NCBI RefSeq assembly: GCF_004570345.1
Contig: NZ_SPQM01000012.1
Span: forward strand, 1 to 64,000
Direction of reading: 5' to 3'
Origin: Blastococcus sp. CT_GayMR20
GTDB lineage: Bacteria > Actinomycetota > Actinomycetes > Mycobacteriales > Geodermatophilaceae
DNA: 64,000 nucleotides
In this document: piece after piece, positions 18,514 through 26,797 of the stretch
Layout of the letters: each line of letters opens with the position of its first letter
Numbering within the stretch: position 1 is the first letter of the stretch
The notes under the pieces: model-generated
The model's input: the letters and a program-made list of their open reading frames with translations, nothing else
Told to the model about the DNA's origin: nothing
Databases searched by the model: none
Translations under genes and position numbers: made by a program

Positions 18514-19305
18514 TCACCATCCCTGGGCGAGCTGGGTGGCGTAGAGGCAGATCGCGGCGGCCGCCGCGAGGTTGAGGCTCTCGGCGCGCCCCCGCATCGG
18601 GATCCGGACGCGCGCGTCGGCGCGGGCGGCCAGGTCGGCCGGCACCCCGCGGGCCTCGTTGCCGAACAGCCACAGCACCGGCCCTGCCAGATCGGTGCCG
18701 AGCTCGTCGAGCGCCGCCTCTCCCCCGCCGTCGGCGGCCAGCACGGTCACGCCGGCGGCGCGGCAGCCCTCGATCACGTCCTCGAGCGGGGCGCTGCGGA
18801 CGACGTCGACGTGGAACAGGCTGCCCGCGCTGGCCCGCACCGCCTTGCCGCCGTACGGGTCGGCCGAACCGGCGCCGAACACGACCGCTCCGGCACCGCA
18901 CGCATCCGCCGTCCGGAGGATGGTGCCGGCGTTGCCGGGGTCTGCGAGCTCGGCCAGGGCGACGGCCAGGCGTGGCGGTGCGGCCGTCACCGACTCGACG
19001 GCGACGTCCCGGAAGTCGCAGACAGCGACGAGGCCCTGTGGCGTGACGGTCTCGGAGAGGCCGGCCGCGGCCTTGTCGGTCACCAGTCGCACGGGGACCT
19101 CGGCCGACCCGAGGAGCTCACGGTGGGCGTCGGCGGCGGCTTCCGTCGCGAACACCTCGCGCACGGCGTCCGGATCGGCGAGGGCCTCGACGACGGCCTG
19201 CCGCCCCTCGGCGAGGAAGAGGCCGGTCGCGTCCCGGCCGGCGCGCCGGGTGAGCTTGCGCGCCGCGACGATGCGGGCGGACCGCTCGGTGAGCAGCTCG
19301 GTCAC
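18514..19305 (-). CDS. TrmH/SpoU-family RNA 2'-O-methyltransferase
   Basis: SAM-dependent SPOUT methyltransferase of 263 residues. The N-terminal ~100 residues form the substrate-binding L30e-like domain (RDATGLFLAEGRQAVVEAL). The knot domain carries motif 1 (ELADPGNAGTILRTADACGA), motif 2 (LWLFGNEARGV) and motif 3 (IPMRGRAESLNLAAAAAICLY). Similar genes follow rplT in many actinobacteria, as here, and probably modify rRNA or tRNA; the exact site cannot be read. A structured element at 19325-19373 separates it from rplT. Confidence 0.92.
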   Translation of the reverse strand: MTELLTERSARIVAARKLTRRAGRDATGLFLAEGRQAVVEALADPDAVREVFATEAAADAHRELLGSAEVPVRLVTDKAAAGLSETVTPQGLVAVCDFRDVAVESVTAAPPRLAVALAELADPGNAGTILRTADACGAGAVVFGAGSADPYGGKAVRASAGSLFHVDVVRSAPLEDVIEGCRAAGVTVLAADGGGEAALDELGTDLAGPVLWLFGNEARGVPADLAARADARVRIPMRGRAESLNLAAAAAICLYATQLAQGW

Positions 19306-19324
19306 GAAACCTCCTGGACAGACA

Positions 19325-19373
19325 CCGACGCCGCCGGTGCCGGCCCCGCAGGGCCGGTCACCGACGGCGTCGG
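19325..19373 (-). terminator. Two-tier hairpin between rplT and trmH
   Basis: A 9-bp outer stem CCGACGCCG/CGGCGTCGG (19325-19333 with 19365-19373) encloses a 7-bp inner stem CCGGCCC/GGGCCGG with a CGCA loop. It starts 14 nt after the rplT stop in the direction of transcription. There is no U-tract, so it would act as an actinobacterial-style terminator or partial attenuator that lowers trmH expression relative to the ribosomal genes. Confidence 0.6.
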
Positions 19374-19386
19374 GAAGGTGCCTGGA

Positions 19387-19770
19387 TCAGGCAGCGGCGT
19401 CGTTGGCCGGGGCGGCGGCCACGGCGGCGCGGGACGTCTCCACCAGGGCAGCGAAGGCGGCCGGCTCGTTGACGGCCAGCTCGGCGAGGACACGACGGTC
19501 CAGCTCGATGCCGGCCAGCTTGAGGCCCTGCATGAACCGGTTGTAGGTCATGTCGTTCAGGCGGGCGGCAGCGTTGATCCGGGTGATCCACAGCTTGCGG
19601 AAGTCCCCCTTGCGCGCCTTGCGGTCACGGTAGGAGTACGTCGCGGAGTGGAGGATCTGCTCCTTGGCCTTGCGGTACAGCCGGGACCGCTGACCGCGGT
19701 AGCCGCTGGCGGCCTCCAGGGTCGTCCGGCGCTTCTTCTGGGCGTTGACCGCCCGCTTCACGCGTGCCAC
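19387..19770 (-). CDS. rplT: 50S ribosomal protein L20
   Basis: Early-assembly large-subunit protein of 127 residues. The basic N-terminal extension [19 protein letters not shown] and the globular domain segment [19 protein letters not shown] are textbook L20. A C-terminal Ala-rich tail follows. It is the third gene of infC-rpmI-rplT, 39 nt after rpmI. L20 autoregulates this operon in some bacteria by binding leader RNA. Confidence 0.98.
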   Translation of the reverse strand: MARVKRAVNAQKKRRTTLEAASGYRGQRSRLYRKAKEQILHSATYSYRDRKARKGDFRKLWITRINAAARLNDMTYNRFMQGLKLAGIELDRRVLAELAVNEPAAFAALVETSRAAVAAAPANDAAA

Positions 19771-19809
19771 GGAAGTGCTCCTGTCTTCTTGTCAGTCGAT
19801 GGGCGCCGG

Positions 19810-20004
19810 TCAGAGACCGAGCAGCTTCTTCATCCGGCTGGTGTCGGCCGGGGACAGCACCCCGACGCCCTTGAGCCGCCGCTTGCGCGAAGAGGACTTG
19901 TGCTCGAACTTGTGCTGGTTGTTGGTGTGCTCGCGCACCAACTTCCCGGTGCCCGTCAACCGGACCCGCTTCGCGGTGCCCTTGTGGGTCTTCTGCTTCG
20001 GCAT
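19810..20004 (-). CDS. rpmI: 50S ribosomal protein L35
   Basis: Small basic ribosomal protein of 64 residues, starting MPKQKTHKGTAKRVRLTGTG and ending DTSRMKKLLGL, both typical of L35. It lies between infC and rplT. The 82-nt gap from infC holds a copy of the intergenic hairpin family, which could tune the ratio of IF3 to the two ribosomal proteins. Confidence 0.98.
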   Translation of the reverse strand: MPKQKTHKGTAKRVRLTGTGKLVREHTNNQHKFEHKSSSRKRRLKGVGVLSPADTSRMKKLLGL

Positions 20005-20039
20005 GTTCCTCGTCCTGTCGTCTGTTTCGGTGCGTCGTC

Positions 20040-20086
20040 GGGCCCCGTCGCGAGCTCGCGAGTGGCGGGGGCAGGAGGGTCCTTCT
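20040..20086 (-). repeat. Intergenic hairpin repeat, copy 3 (between infC and rpmI)
   Basis: Element GGGCCCCGTCGCGAGCTCGC...GGGTCCTT, beginning immediately after the infC stop in the direction of transcription. It shares the GAGCTCGCGAG core, the GGGGGCA block and the GGTCCTT end with copies 1, 2 and 4, but its outer stem is weaker. Here it lies inside an operon that must be read through, so it is more likely a processing or attenuation hairpin than a full terminator. Confidence 0.5.
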
Positions 20087-20689
20087 TCAGGCGCTGGGCG
20101 CCTGCTCCTCGGTCGCGGAGGCCTCGGCCGCGGATGCCTTCTCCTGCTTGGCAGAGCGGCGCGCGGCGTCGCTCGCAGCCTGGTTGCGGTGAGGTGCGAT
20201 CACCATGACCATGTTGCGGCCGTCCTGCTTGGGGTTGGACTCCACGACGCCCAGTTCTGCGACGTCGGCGGCCAGCCGCTGCAGCAGCCGGTAGCCCATC
20301 TCCGGGCGGGACTGCTCCCGGCCACGGAACATGACGGTGATCTTGACCTTGTCGCCGCTCCTGAGGAAGCGCTCGACGTGGCCCTTCTTGGTCTCGTAGT
20401 CGTGCGGGTCGATCTTGAGGCGCAGCCGCATCTCCTTGATGACGGTGAGCGCCTGGTTCCGCCGGGCCTCGCGAGCCTTCTGGGCGGACTCGTACTTGAA
20501 CTTCCCGTAGTCCATGAGGCGGGCGACGGGCGGCCGGGCCATGGGAGCGACCTCGACGAGGTCGAGCTCCGAGTCCTGCGCCAGACGCAGTGCTTCGCCG
20601 ATCGACACGATGCCGACCTGCTCGCCCTCGGGTCCGACCAGACGGACCTCGGGGACGCGGATACGGTCGTTGATACGGGGCTCGGTGAT
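20087..20689 (-). CDS. infC: Translation initiation factor IF-3
   Basis: Binds the 30S subunit and proofreads start-codon selection. The complete N-domain ([20 protein letters not shown]), the Tyr-rich linker ([20 protein letters not shown]) and the C-domain ([21 protein letters not shown]) are present, giving 200 residues. No ATG, GTG or TTG precedes the N-domain in frame. The only start consistent with the conserved N-terminus is ATC at 20689, with AGAGGAG about 5 nt upstream. Non-canonical starts in infC are known for IF3 autoregulation. An annotation beginning at the GTG at 20608 would lose 27 conserved residues. Confidence 0.95.
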   Translation of the reverse strand: MTEPRINDRIRVPEVRLVGPEGEQVGIVSIGEALRLAQDSELDLVEVAPMARPPVARLMDYGKFKYESAQKAREARRNQALTVIKEMRLRLKIDPHDYETKKGHVERFLRSGDKVKITVMFRGREQSRPEMGYRLLQRLAADVAELGVVESNPKQDGRNMVMVIAPHRNQAASDAARRSAKQEKASAAEASATEEQAPSA

Positions 20690-20737
20690 GGCCTCTCCTC
20701 TGCTCTTGCCTGTGAGGAGCCGCGCCCGTCCCGGGTG

Positions 20738-20791
20738 CCGGAGAGAACGAAGGCCCCGCGAGCGTCAGCTCACGGGGCCCACTCTCTCCGG
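20738..20791 (-). ncRNA. Structured infC mRNA leader
   Basis: A long hairpin: outer 9-bp stem CCGGAGAGA/TCTCTCCGG (20783-20791 with 20738-20746) and an inner GGGCCCC/GGGGCC stem capped by GAGC/GCTC. It lies 49 nt upstream of the infC start codon. Two more stems occur further upstream: CAGCAG/CTGCTG near 20909-20930 and GCGCGCCTC/GAGGCGCGC at 20939-20947/20960-20968. The 320-nt stretch 20690-21009 holds no gene, only this leader and a promoter. A ribosomal-protein or IF3 autoregulatory leader is likely; I cannot assign it to a known RNA family. Confidence 0.55.
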
Positions 20792-20970
20792 ACGGCACGC
20801 AACCCGAAAGGTGCGTGCGCGACGCGACAACCGACCGGGGCCGGTTCTCGCGATCCGGGGACCTGAGCGCCTGGAACGGCGTCAGGTGGGAGCGGGCTCC
20901 TCTTGGATCAGCAGCCCCGGAGGACTGCTGGATGGTTCGCGCGCCTCATGTAGCGGGGGGAGGCGCGCCC

Positions 20971-21000
20971 AGACTACAGCGCCACGAGCCCTGAGGTCAT
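20971..21000 (-). promoter_or_regulatory. Candidate infC operon promoter
   Basis: On the minus strand ATGACC (21000-20995) and TAGTCT (20976-20971) are separated by 18 nt and match -35 and -10 consensus moderately. This would produce a leader of about 275 nt before infC that contains the hairpins listed for 20738-20968. Assigned by position and consensus only. Confidence 0.35.
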
Positions 21001-21009
21001 TCCCGGGGG

Positions 21010-21492
21010 TCAGTACAGCAACGGCGGGGGCTTCGGATCGTTGGCCCGGGCCGCGGCGCGCAGTGCACGGAGCCCCTCGACGGCAGCCACCGCCCGCTCC
21101 CGGTCGACCGCCTGGATGGCCAGCAGCGCCACCTCGTCACCGTTCTCGAGGACCAGGGACGCCCAGGGTGACTTCCGTTCGAAGGCGACCGCGCGCACGG
21201 CCGACCAGGGCAGTTCATGGCCCAGGGCGATGTTCCGGAAGCGGACGCCGTCGGCGTCGGCGTCGACCCGCGACCGGCCCAGCGCCAGGATCATGGCGGC
21301 CAGAGCGAGCCCGAGGCCGGCCATCGCGACCTGGTCCGCGGCGCCGTAGGCGACGACCGTGTTCGTCGTCGACGGCAGGGTCAGCGCGACGTAGGCCATG
21401 ACCCCGACGACCACCGCAGCCACGGCCGCGCAGACCTGCCGCATCCGCCGGGGAACGGCGGTGACGGGTGCGGGCTCGGCCTTCTCGGACAT
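21010..21492 (-). CDS. Membrane protein with bacterial PH-like domain
   Basis: Protein of 160 residues. Two hydrophobic helices (about residues 18-38 and 52-70) are followed by a C-terminal ~75-residue domain (VDADADGVRFRNIALGHELPWSAVRAVAFERK) typical of the bPH_6-type PH domains of actinobacterial membrane proteins. The C-terminus faces the cytosol in related proteins. Role unknown. It is divergent from the metallo-hydrolase gene 42 nt away. Confidence 0.75.
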   Translation of the reverse strand: MSEKAEPAPVTAVPRRMRQVCAAVAAVVVGVMAYVALTLPSTTNTVVAYGAADQVAMAGLGLALAAMILALGRSRVDADADGVRFRNIALGHELPWSAVRAVAFERKSPWASLVLENGDEVALLAIQAVDRERAVAAVEGLRALRAAARANDPKPPPLLY

Positions 21493-21533
21493 GCCCCCAT
21501 GGTCGCAGCACGCGGCTGGCAGAGTGCGGAGAC

Positions 21534-22580
21534 GTGGAGATCAGCGGCACCGCGCAGCACGACGCCTGGCAGGCCCGGGCCCTCCCCCCGGTCGAGCAGC
21601 TGCGCGAGGACCTCTGGTCGATCCCCGTGCCGATGGGCGGGCCACTGCGGTACGTGAGCGTCTACGCGTTCGCCCTCGACGGCGGCGGGCTCGGGCTGAT
21701 CGACACCGGCTGGGAGAGCGACGAGGGCTGGGCGGCGCTCAGCGACGGACTGGCCTCCCTCGGCGGCGGCATCACCGACGTCCGCGGCGTGCTGGTCACC
21801 CACCTGCACTTCGACCACCTCGGGCTCGCCGAGCGCGTCCGGCAGGCGTCGGGCGCCTGGGTCGCCATGCACCCCGCGGACGCGGCGATCGTGGCCTCGC
21901 CCGGTCACCGGGACGCGGACCGGTTCATCGCCGAGGAGGTCGACTTCCTCGTGTCCCTCGGCGCGGACCGCGACGGGGCGATCGCGGACGTCGGCACCAG
22001 CGAGAACCTCGTCCACTTCACGAGGATGGCCGTCCCCGACCGCCACCTGGAGGACGGGGAGCACGCCGACTTCCCCGGGTGGCGGCTGCGCGCCGTCCAC
22101 ACCCCGGGGCACACGCCCGGACACCTGTGTTTCGCCGAGGAGCGGACGGGCCTGTTCTTCTCCGGCGATCACGTGCTCCCGCGGATCAGCCCCAACATCT
22201 CCACCACGGCCACCGGCGCGGAGGACCCGCTGCGGGACTACCTCGACGCGCTGGCGTCGGTGGGTGCGACGGAGCCGGCGGAGGTGCTGCCGGCGCACGA
22301 GTGGCGGTTCCGCGGGCTGGCCGACCGGACGGCCGCGCTCACCGCCCACCACGAACACCGGCTGGCCGAGTTGCTCGACGCCATCCGCACCCACCCCGGC
22401 GGCACGCCGTGGCAGCTGGCCGGCCACCTCACCTGGTCGCGGCCGTGGGAGGAGTACGAGCGGCGGATGCGGATCTTCGCGGTCACCGAGACCGACGCCC
22501 ACTTGCGGTTGCTGGCCAGCCGCGGCCTGGTGACCAGCGACGGCGGACCGGTGCCGACGTGGACGCTCGCCGTCCGCTGA
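21534..22580 (+). CDS. MBL-fold metallo-hydrolase
   Basis: Protein of 348 residues of the metallo-beta-lactamase superfamily. The zinc motif THLHFDHLG (HxHxDH) is at about residue 87, the second ligand His is in HTPGHTPGHLCF, and the Asp ligand is in FFSGDHVLPRI. The C-terminal ~80 residues (LTAHHEHRLAELLDAI and onward) look like the winged-helix tail of the LACTB2/glyoxalase-II-like subgroup. The substrate, probably a thioester or lactone, is unknown. The GTG start is close to GGAG; the next gene overlaps its 3' end by 22 nt. Confidence 0.88.
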   Translation: MEISGTAQHDAWQARALPPVEQLREDLWSIPVPMGGPLRYVSVYAFALDGGGLGLIDTGWESDEGWAALSDGLASLGGGITDVRGVLVTHLHFDHLGLAERVRQASGAWVAMHPADAAIVASPGHRDADRFIAEEVDFLVSLGADRDGAIADVGTSENLVHFTRMAVPDRHLEDGEHADFPGWRLRAVHTPGHTPGHLCFAEERTGLFFSGDHVLPRISPNISTTATGAEDPLRDYLDALASVGATEPAEVLPAHEWRFRGLADRTAALTAHHEHRLAELLDAIRTHPGGTPWQLAGHLTWSRPWEEYERRMRIFAVTETDAHLRLLASRGLVTSDGGPVPTWTLAVR

Positions 22581-23155
22581 CCTTCGCCGCGCTGGCCGAC
22601 CGCGTGCTGGGGTTCCCACCACGGCTGGGCGGCACGCGGCTGGTCTGCATCGACGGGCCGGCCGGCTCGGGCAAGACCACCTTCGCTGGGCGGCTCGCCG
22701 AGGCCCTCGGTCCGGACGTGGTGGTGCTGCACCTCGACGACCTCTACGCCGGCTGGACGCTGACCGGAGCGGTGGCCCGGCTGGCTGCGGGCGTGCTCCG
22801 GCCGCTGGCCGACGGCCGCCGCGGGGGGTACGCCCGCTACGACTGGGCCGCCCGCCGCTTCTCCCCCGACCCGACCCCGGTGCCCGTTGCGTCGGCGCTC
22901 GTCGTCGAGGGCTGCGGGAGCAGCCCGCGCGCCCTGGACCCCTGGGCGGTGCTGCGGATCTGGGTCGAGGCACCGGCCGACCTGCGGCTCGGCCGGGGGC
23001 TGGCGCGCGACGGCGACGCAATGGCGGCGGAGTGGCGGCGGTGGCAGTCGACCGAGGCGGCGGAGTTCGCCCGCGAGGACACCAGGGCGCGGGCCGATCT
23101 CCGGGTGGACGGGGCCGCCACCTCGCCTTCCGGGGCCTTCCGACCGCTCCCCTGA
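22559..23155 (+). CDS. Uridine-kinase-like P-loop NTPase
   Basis: Protein of about 198 residues with a Walker A motif in CIDGPAGSGKTTFAGRLAEAL and a downstream HLDDLYAGW segment typical of uridine kinase/phosphoribulokinase-like NTPases. It ends with an Ala/Pro-rich tail. The substrate is not determined; it may phosphorylate a nucleoside or another small molecule. The GTG start lies inside the 3' end of the metallo-hydrolase gene (22-nt overlap), indicating co-translation. Later starts would remove part of the region before the P-loop. Confidence 0.8.
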   Translation: MDARRPLTFAALADRVLGFPPRLGGTRLVCIDGPAGSGKTTFAGRLAEALGPDVVVLHLDDLYAGWTLTGAVARLAAGVLRPLADGRRGGYARYDWAARRFSPDPTPVPVASALVVEGCGSSPRALDPWAVLRIWVEAPADLRLGRGLARDGDAMAAEWRRWQSTEAAEFAREDTRARADLRVDGAATSPSGAFRPLP

Positions 23156-23270
23156 GCGAGGAAACCACCCGGTACGGGATCGCACGTATTGCTGGGCCTG
23201 GTTCACTTCTCCCAGGACGGCGCACGTCGAGATCACGGTGGAGCGGCGTCCGACGTGGATGAGAGCCGTC

Positions 23271-24008
23271 ATGACTCGAACGTCCCCCGCGACCGCAACC
23301 CTGCCGTTGACCGACGAGCTCGCCGCCGTCTTCGCGCGGATGTCGGGCCTCCTGCTCTCCGCGGAGACCGTGGACACCGCCCTGGGGCTGCTCAGCGCCC
23401 TCGCTCAGGAGACCGTTCCCGGGTCGACCGGCGCAGGCGTGTCGATCGTCGACGAGGAGCGACGACGGTCCTCCGGTTCGACCGACGACCGGGTCGAGGA
23501 AGCAGACGCGCTGCAGTACGACCTGGACGAGGGCCCCTGCCTGACTGCCGCGTCCACCCGGGAGCTCGTCCGGGTCGACGACCTGGCCGTCGACCGACGG
23601 TGGCCCCGCTGGGCGGATGCCGCACTCCCCCTGGGGCTGCGGGCCGCGATGAGCGCCCCACTCGTCGTGGCGGACCGAGCTCTCGGTGCGATCAAGGTGT
23701 ACGCCGAGCAGCCGGGGACCTTCGACCGGCACAGCGAGCGGCTGCTCACGCTCTTCTCGGCCCAGGCGGCGATCCTGGTCGCGAACATCCAGTCGCACGA
23801 CCGGGCGACGCGGCTCAGCGCCGGTATGCGGGAGGCGTTCCGCGACCGCGACGTCGTCAGCACGGCCAAGGGGGTGCTGATGGGCCGCAACGCGGTCGAC
23901 GAGTCCACCGCCTTCGGGATGCTCCTGGCCCGGTGCCAGGAAGAGGGCGTGACGGTGGCCCAAGCGGCGCGGGCCGTCCTGGACTCGGCTGCACGCCGGC
24001 GACGCTGA
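23271..24008 (+). CDS. GAF-ANTAR regulatory protein
   Basis: Predicted RNA-binding antiterminator of 245 residues. An N-terminal GAF domain (about residues 30-165, including YDLDEGPCLTAASTRELVRV) senses an unknown signal. The C-terminal ANTAR domain (about 185-240: FRDRDVVSTAKGVLMGRNAV then AFGMLLARCQEEGVTVAQAA) binds paired hexanucleotide hairpins in mRNA. The ATG at 23271 is used; another at 23259 adds four residues. Its stop overlaps the ATG of the SpoIIE-type phosphatase gene (TGATG), so the two are a coupled signalling pair. Confidence 0.88.
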   Translation: MTRTSPATATLPLTDELAAVFARMSGLLLSAETVDTALGLLSALAQETVPGSTGAGVSIVDEERRRSSGSTDDRVEEADALQYDLDEGPCLTAASTRELVRVDDLAVDRRWPRWADAALPLGLRAAMSAPLVVADRALGAIKVYAEQPGTFDRHSERLLTLFSAQAAILVANIQSHDRATRLSAGMREAFRDRDVVSTAKGVLMGRNAVDESTAFGMLLARCQEEGVTVAQAARAVLDSAARRRR

Positions 24009-25501
24009 TGGCCGGGGCCGAGCGAGCCCAGCCCGCGAGACAACCGTCGGAGGACAGGGAGTCGGCCCTGCGGGCCGCCTACGAGGTCGCCGGGCTGACC
24101 CTCGAGCAGCTGTGGACGCGGTACTTCGCACTCGGCGGGAGCGCCGATCTCCTGGAGGTGGACGGGGAACTCGCCGGGTTGGTGCAGCTCCCCCCCGGCG
24201 AGCGGGACGTCCTCGCGCACGCGATCAACGAACGCATCGACGAGCTGGCTGCGCGGCACCGGGCTCCCTACTCCCGGCTGTTCCGGGAGAGCCGCCCCAC
24301 CACCGGCCCCCTGGCCGCGCTCGTCGGCTTGCTGGAGGCGGCCGGATCGGCACCGCCGGAGCGGCTGCCCGTGCTCGCGGCAGCCGCAGGACGGGCACTG
24401 GGGGTCGAGGTCGGCGTCCATCTGATCGACCACGAGCATCGCGCCCTCGTGCTGGTGGGGCCCGGCGGCGGCGCGCTCGCGATCCCCGGGCAGGGAATCG
24501 ACAGCACGATGGCCGGCCGGGCGTTCCGGACGTCGCAGATCCTGTCCTCCGACCGGAGGGACCAGCCACGGCTGTGGGTCCCGATGGTGGACGGCGCCGA
24601 CCGGGTCGGTGTGCTGGAGGTTCGGCTGTCCACGGCTGACGAGCTCTACGACCCTGCTCTGCGATCGCAGTGCACGTGGCTGGCGGGCCTGCTGGCCCAC
24701 CTGGTCGCCTCGATGGAGCCGTACGGGGACGAGCTCGAACGGCCCAGACGGCGGCAACGTCTCGCCCCCTCCGCGGAGCTGATCTGGCAGCAGCTCCCGC
24801 CTCTCACGGCGGCGACGGACGCCTTCGTGCTCGCCGGGATGCTCGAGCCCAGCTATCACGTCGGCGGGGATGCGTTCGACTACGCGCTCTCGGAGCGGAC
24901 GGTGTCGCTGGGCATCTTCGACGCCGTGGGCCACAGCCTCTCCGCCGCCCTGATCGCCGCAGCGACGCTGGCCGGCTACCGCAGTGCTCGTCGCGACGGC
25001 CGGGGAGTCTTCGACCAGGCGACGACCATCGACGACGTCATATCCGGCAGCTTTCCCCGCAGCACCTTCGTGACCGGCGTCCTCGCGGAGGTGGACGTCG
25101 CCTCGGGCAGGCTCAGGTACGTCAATGCCGGCCATCCGCCGCCCCTGCTGCTGCGCCAGGGCAGGGTCGTCAAGGAGCTCTCCGACGGCCGACGGATCCC
25201 CTTCGGGCTCGACCCCGGGGGCCTGACGGTCGCCGAGGAGATCCTCGAACCCGGCGACTGGCTGGCGCTGTACACCGACGGCATCACCGAGGCGCGTGAC
25301 CAGGACGGGAACTGGTTCGGGGAGCAGCGCCTGAGGGAGTACCTGACCCGCGCCATCGCGGCCGGCCAGCCGCCCCCCGAGACGGTCCGGCGGCTCACGC
25401 AGGCCGTGCTGGATCACCAGGGCGGGCTCCTCCAGGACGACGCCACGGTCCTGCTCGCCCGCTGGACGCAGCTCGAGCACCCGGACTCTGCCGCGCCCTG
25501 A
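24008..25501 (+). CDS. SpoIIE/RsbU-type PP2C phosphatase with GAF-like sensor
   Basis: Protein of 497 residues. An N-terminal helical region (about 1-95) precedes a GAF-like domain (about 105-225, GRALGVEVGVHLIDHEHRAL) and a C-terminal PPM/SpoIIE phosphatase domain (about 265-490). Metal-binding residues are visible in HVGGDAFDYALSE, FDAVGHSLSAAL and YTDGITEARD, plus NAGHPPPLLLR. Such phosphatases usually dephosphorylate anti-anti-sigma factors in stress responses; no anti-sigma gene lies next to it. Translationally coupled to the ANTAR protein upstream. Confidence 0.9.
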   Translation: MAGAERAQPARQPSEDRESALRAAYEVAGLTLEQLWTRYFALGGSADLLEVDGELAGLVQLPPGERDVLAHAINERIDELAARHRAPYSRLFRESRPTTGPLAALVGLLEAAGSAPPERLPVLAAAAGRALGVEVGVHLIDHEHRALVLVGPGGGALAIPGQGIDSTMAGRAFRTSQILSSDRRDQPRLWVPMVDGADRVGVLEVRLSTADELYDPALRSQCTWLAGLLAHLVASMEPYGDELERPRRRQRLAPSAELIWQQLPPLTAATDAFVLAGMLEPSYHVGGDAFDYALSERTVSLGIFDAVGHSLSAALIAAATLAGYRSARRDGRGVFDQATTIDDVISGSFPRSTFVTGVLAEVDVASGRLRYVNAGHPPPLLLRQGRVVKELSDGRRIPFGLDPGGLTVAEEILEPGDWLALYTDGITEARDQDGNWFGEQRLREYLTRAIAAGQPPPETVRRLTQAVLDHQGGLLQDDATVLLARWTQLEHPDSAAP

Positions 25502-25596
25502 GAACGTGTCCGGCATCACCCTGCTTTACGGGGCCCGCCCGGACGCGAGCGGCGAATCGACACATGCCTGCAACGCGGACGCCGCACCATGGTTCC

Positions 25597-26712
25597 GTGA
25601 CCGAGACCGCTCGAGAGACGGACCTCCTGCCGCTGGCCGGCTACACGGTCGCGGTGACGGCCGCGCGCCGGAAGGAGGAGCTCGGCGCCCTGCTGGACCG
25701 CCGCGGCGCCCGCGTGGTCTACGCCCCGGCCATCCGCATCGTGCCGCTGTCCGACGACGCCGAACTGGTGGCGGCGACGAAGGAGGTGCTCGCCCAGCCG
25801 GTCGACCTGGTGATCGCGACCACCGGGGTCGGCTTCCGCGGCTGGCTGGAGGCCGCCGACGCCTGGGACCTCCCGCTCGTCGAGCACCTGAGCTCGGCCC
25901 GGGTACTCGCCCGGGGCCCGAAGGCGCGCGGCGCGATCCGCGGCGGCGGCCTGGTCGACGCCTGGTCGCCGGAGTCGGAGTCCTCGGTCGAGGTCCTGTC
26001 CCACCTGCTGTCCGGTGCCGAAGGTCCGCTCGAGGGACGACGGATCGCCGTCCAGCTGCACGGGGACCCGCTGCCCGAGCTGGTCGCCGGCCTGCGCGCC
26101 GCCGGTGCCGACGTCCTGACCGTTCCGGTCTACCGCTGGGTGCTGCCCGAGGACGTCGCCCCGGTGCGCAAGCTGGTCGCGACCATCGTGGCCGGAGGCG
26201 TGGACGCGGTGACGTTCACCAGCGCTCCCGCGGCGGCGAGCCTGCTCTCGGTCGCCGACGAGCTCGGGCTCACGAGCGAGCTGGTGGCGGCGCTGAACGA
26301 CCGGGTGCTGGCGATCGCCGTCGGACCGGTCACGGCCGGCCCCCTGGACGCCGCCGGCATCCCGAGCTCCCAGCCCGAGCGCGCCCGTCTCGGCGCACTC
26401 GCCCGCGAGGTCGTCGCCCGCCTGCCCGAGCGGGACCCCGTGCTCGAGGTCGGCCCGCACACGCTGCAGGTGCGCGGGCACGCCGCCGTCCTCGACGGCC
26501 GGGTCGTCGAGCTGGCGCCGGGACCCATGACGGTGCTGCGCGAGCTGGCCCGTCGTCCCGGGAACGTCGTCCCCAGGCCCGAACTGATCGACGCGCTCCC
26601 CGGCGGCGGCGACGGCCACGCCGTCGAGATGGCGGTGACCCGGCTCCGTGCCGCGCTCGGGGCGCCGGTGGTCGAGACCGTCGTCAAACGGGGTTACCGC
26701 CTCAAGCTCTGA
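25597..26712 (+). CDS. hemD: Uroporphyrinogen-III synthase with C-terminal winged-helix domain
   Basis: Protein of about 371 residues. Residues ~15-260 form the two-domain HemD fold that cyclises hydroxymethylbilane (LAGYTVAVTAARRKEELGAL, then VDAVTFTSAPAAASLL). Residues ~280-371 form an OmpR/PhoB-type DNA-binding domain (LAPGPMTVLRELARRPGNVV and VETVVKRGYRLKL). This fusion is known in actinobacteria beside nitrite reductase genes and would supply siroheme precursor for NirB while acting as a regulator. GTG at 25597 gives the usual VTET N-terminus; ATG at 25564 is an alternative. No ribosome-binding site is clear for either. Confidence 0.88.
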   Translation: MTETARETDLLPLAGYTVAVTAARRKEELGALLDRRGARVVYAPAIRIVPLSDDAELVAATKEVLAQPVDLVIATTGVGFRGWLEAADAWDLPLVEHLSSARVLARGPKARGAIRGGGLVDAWSPESESSVEVLSHLLSGAEGPLEGRRIAVQLHGDPLPELVAGLRAAGADVLTVPVYRWVLPEDVAPVRKLVATIVAGGVDAVTFTSAPAAASLLSVADELGLTSELVAALNDRVLAIAVGPVTAGPLDAAGIPSSQPERARLGALAREVVARLPERDPVLEVGPHTLQVRGHAAVLDGRVVELAPGPMTVLRELARRPGNVVPRPELIDALPGGGDGHAVEMAVTRLRAALGAPVVETVVKRGYRLKL

Positions 26713-26797
26713 GGACCGTGCTGCGATCCCTTGAGGCGGCGTGCCCGACGGTCCACATTGAGCGCCGACGACCGCGGAGCCGACGAGGGGAGCTGCC

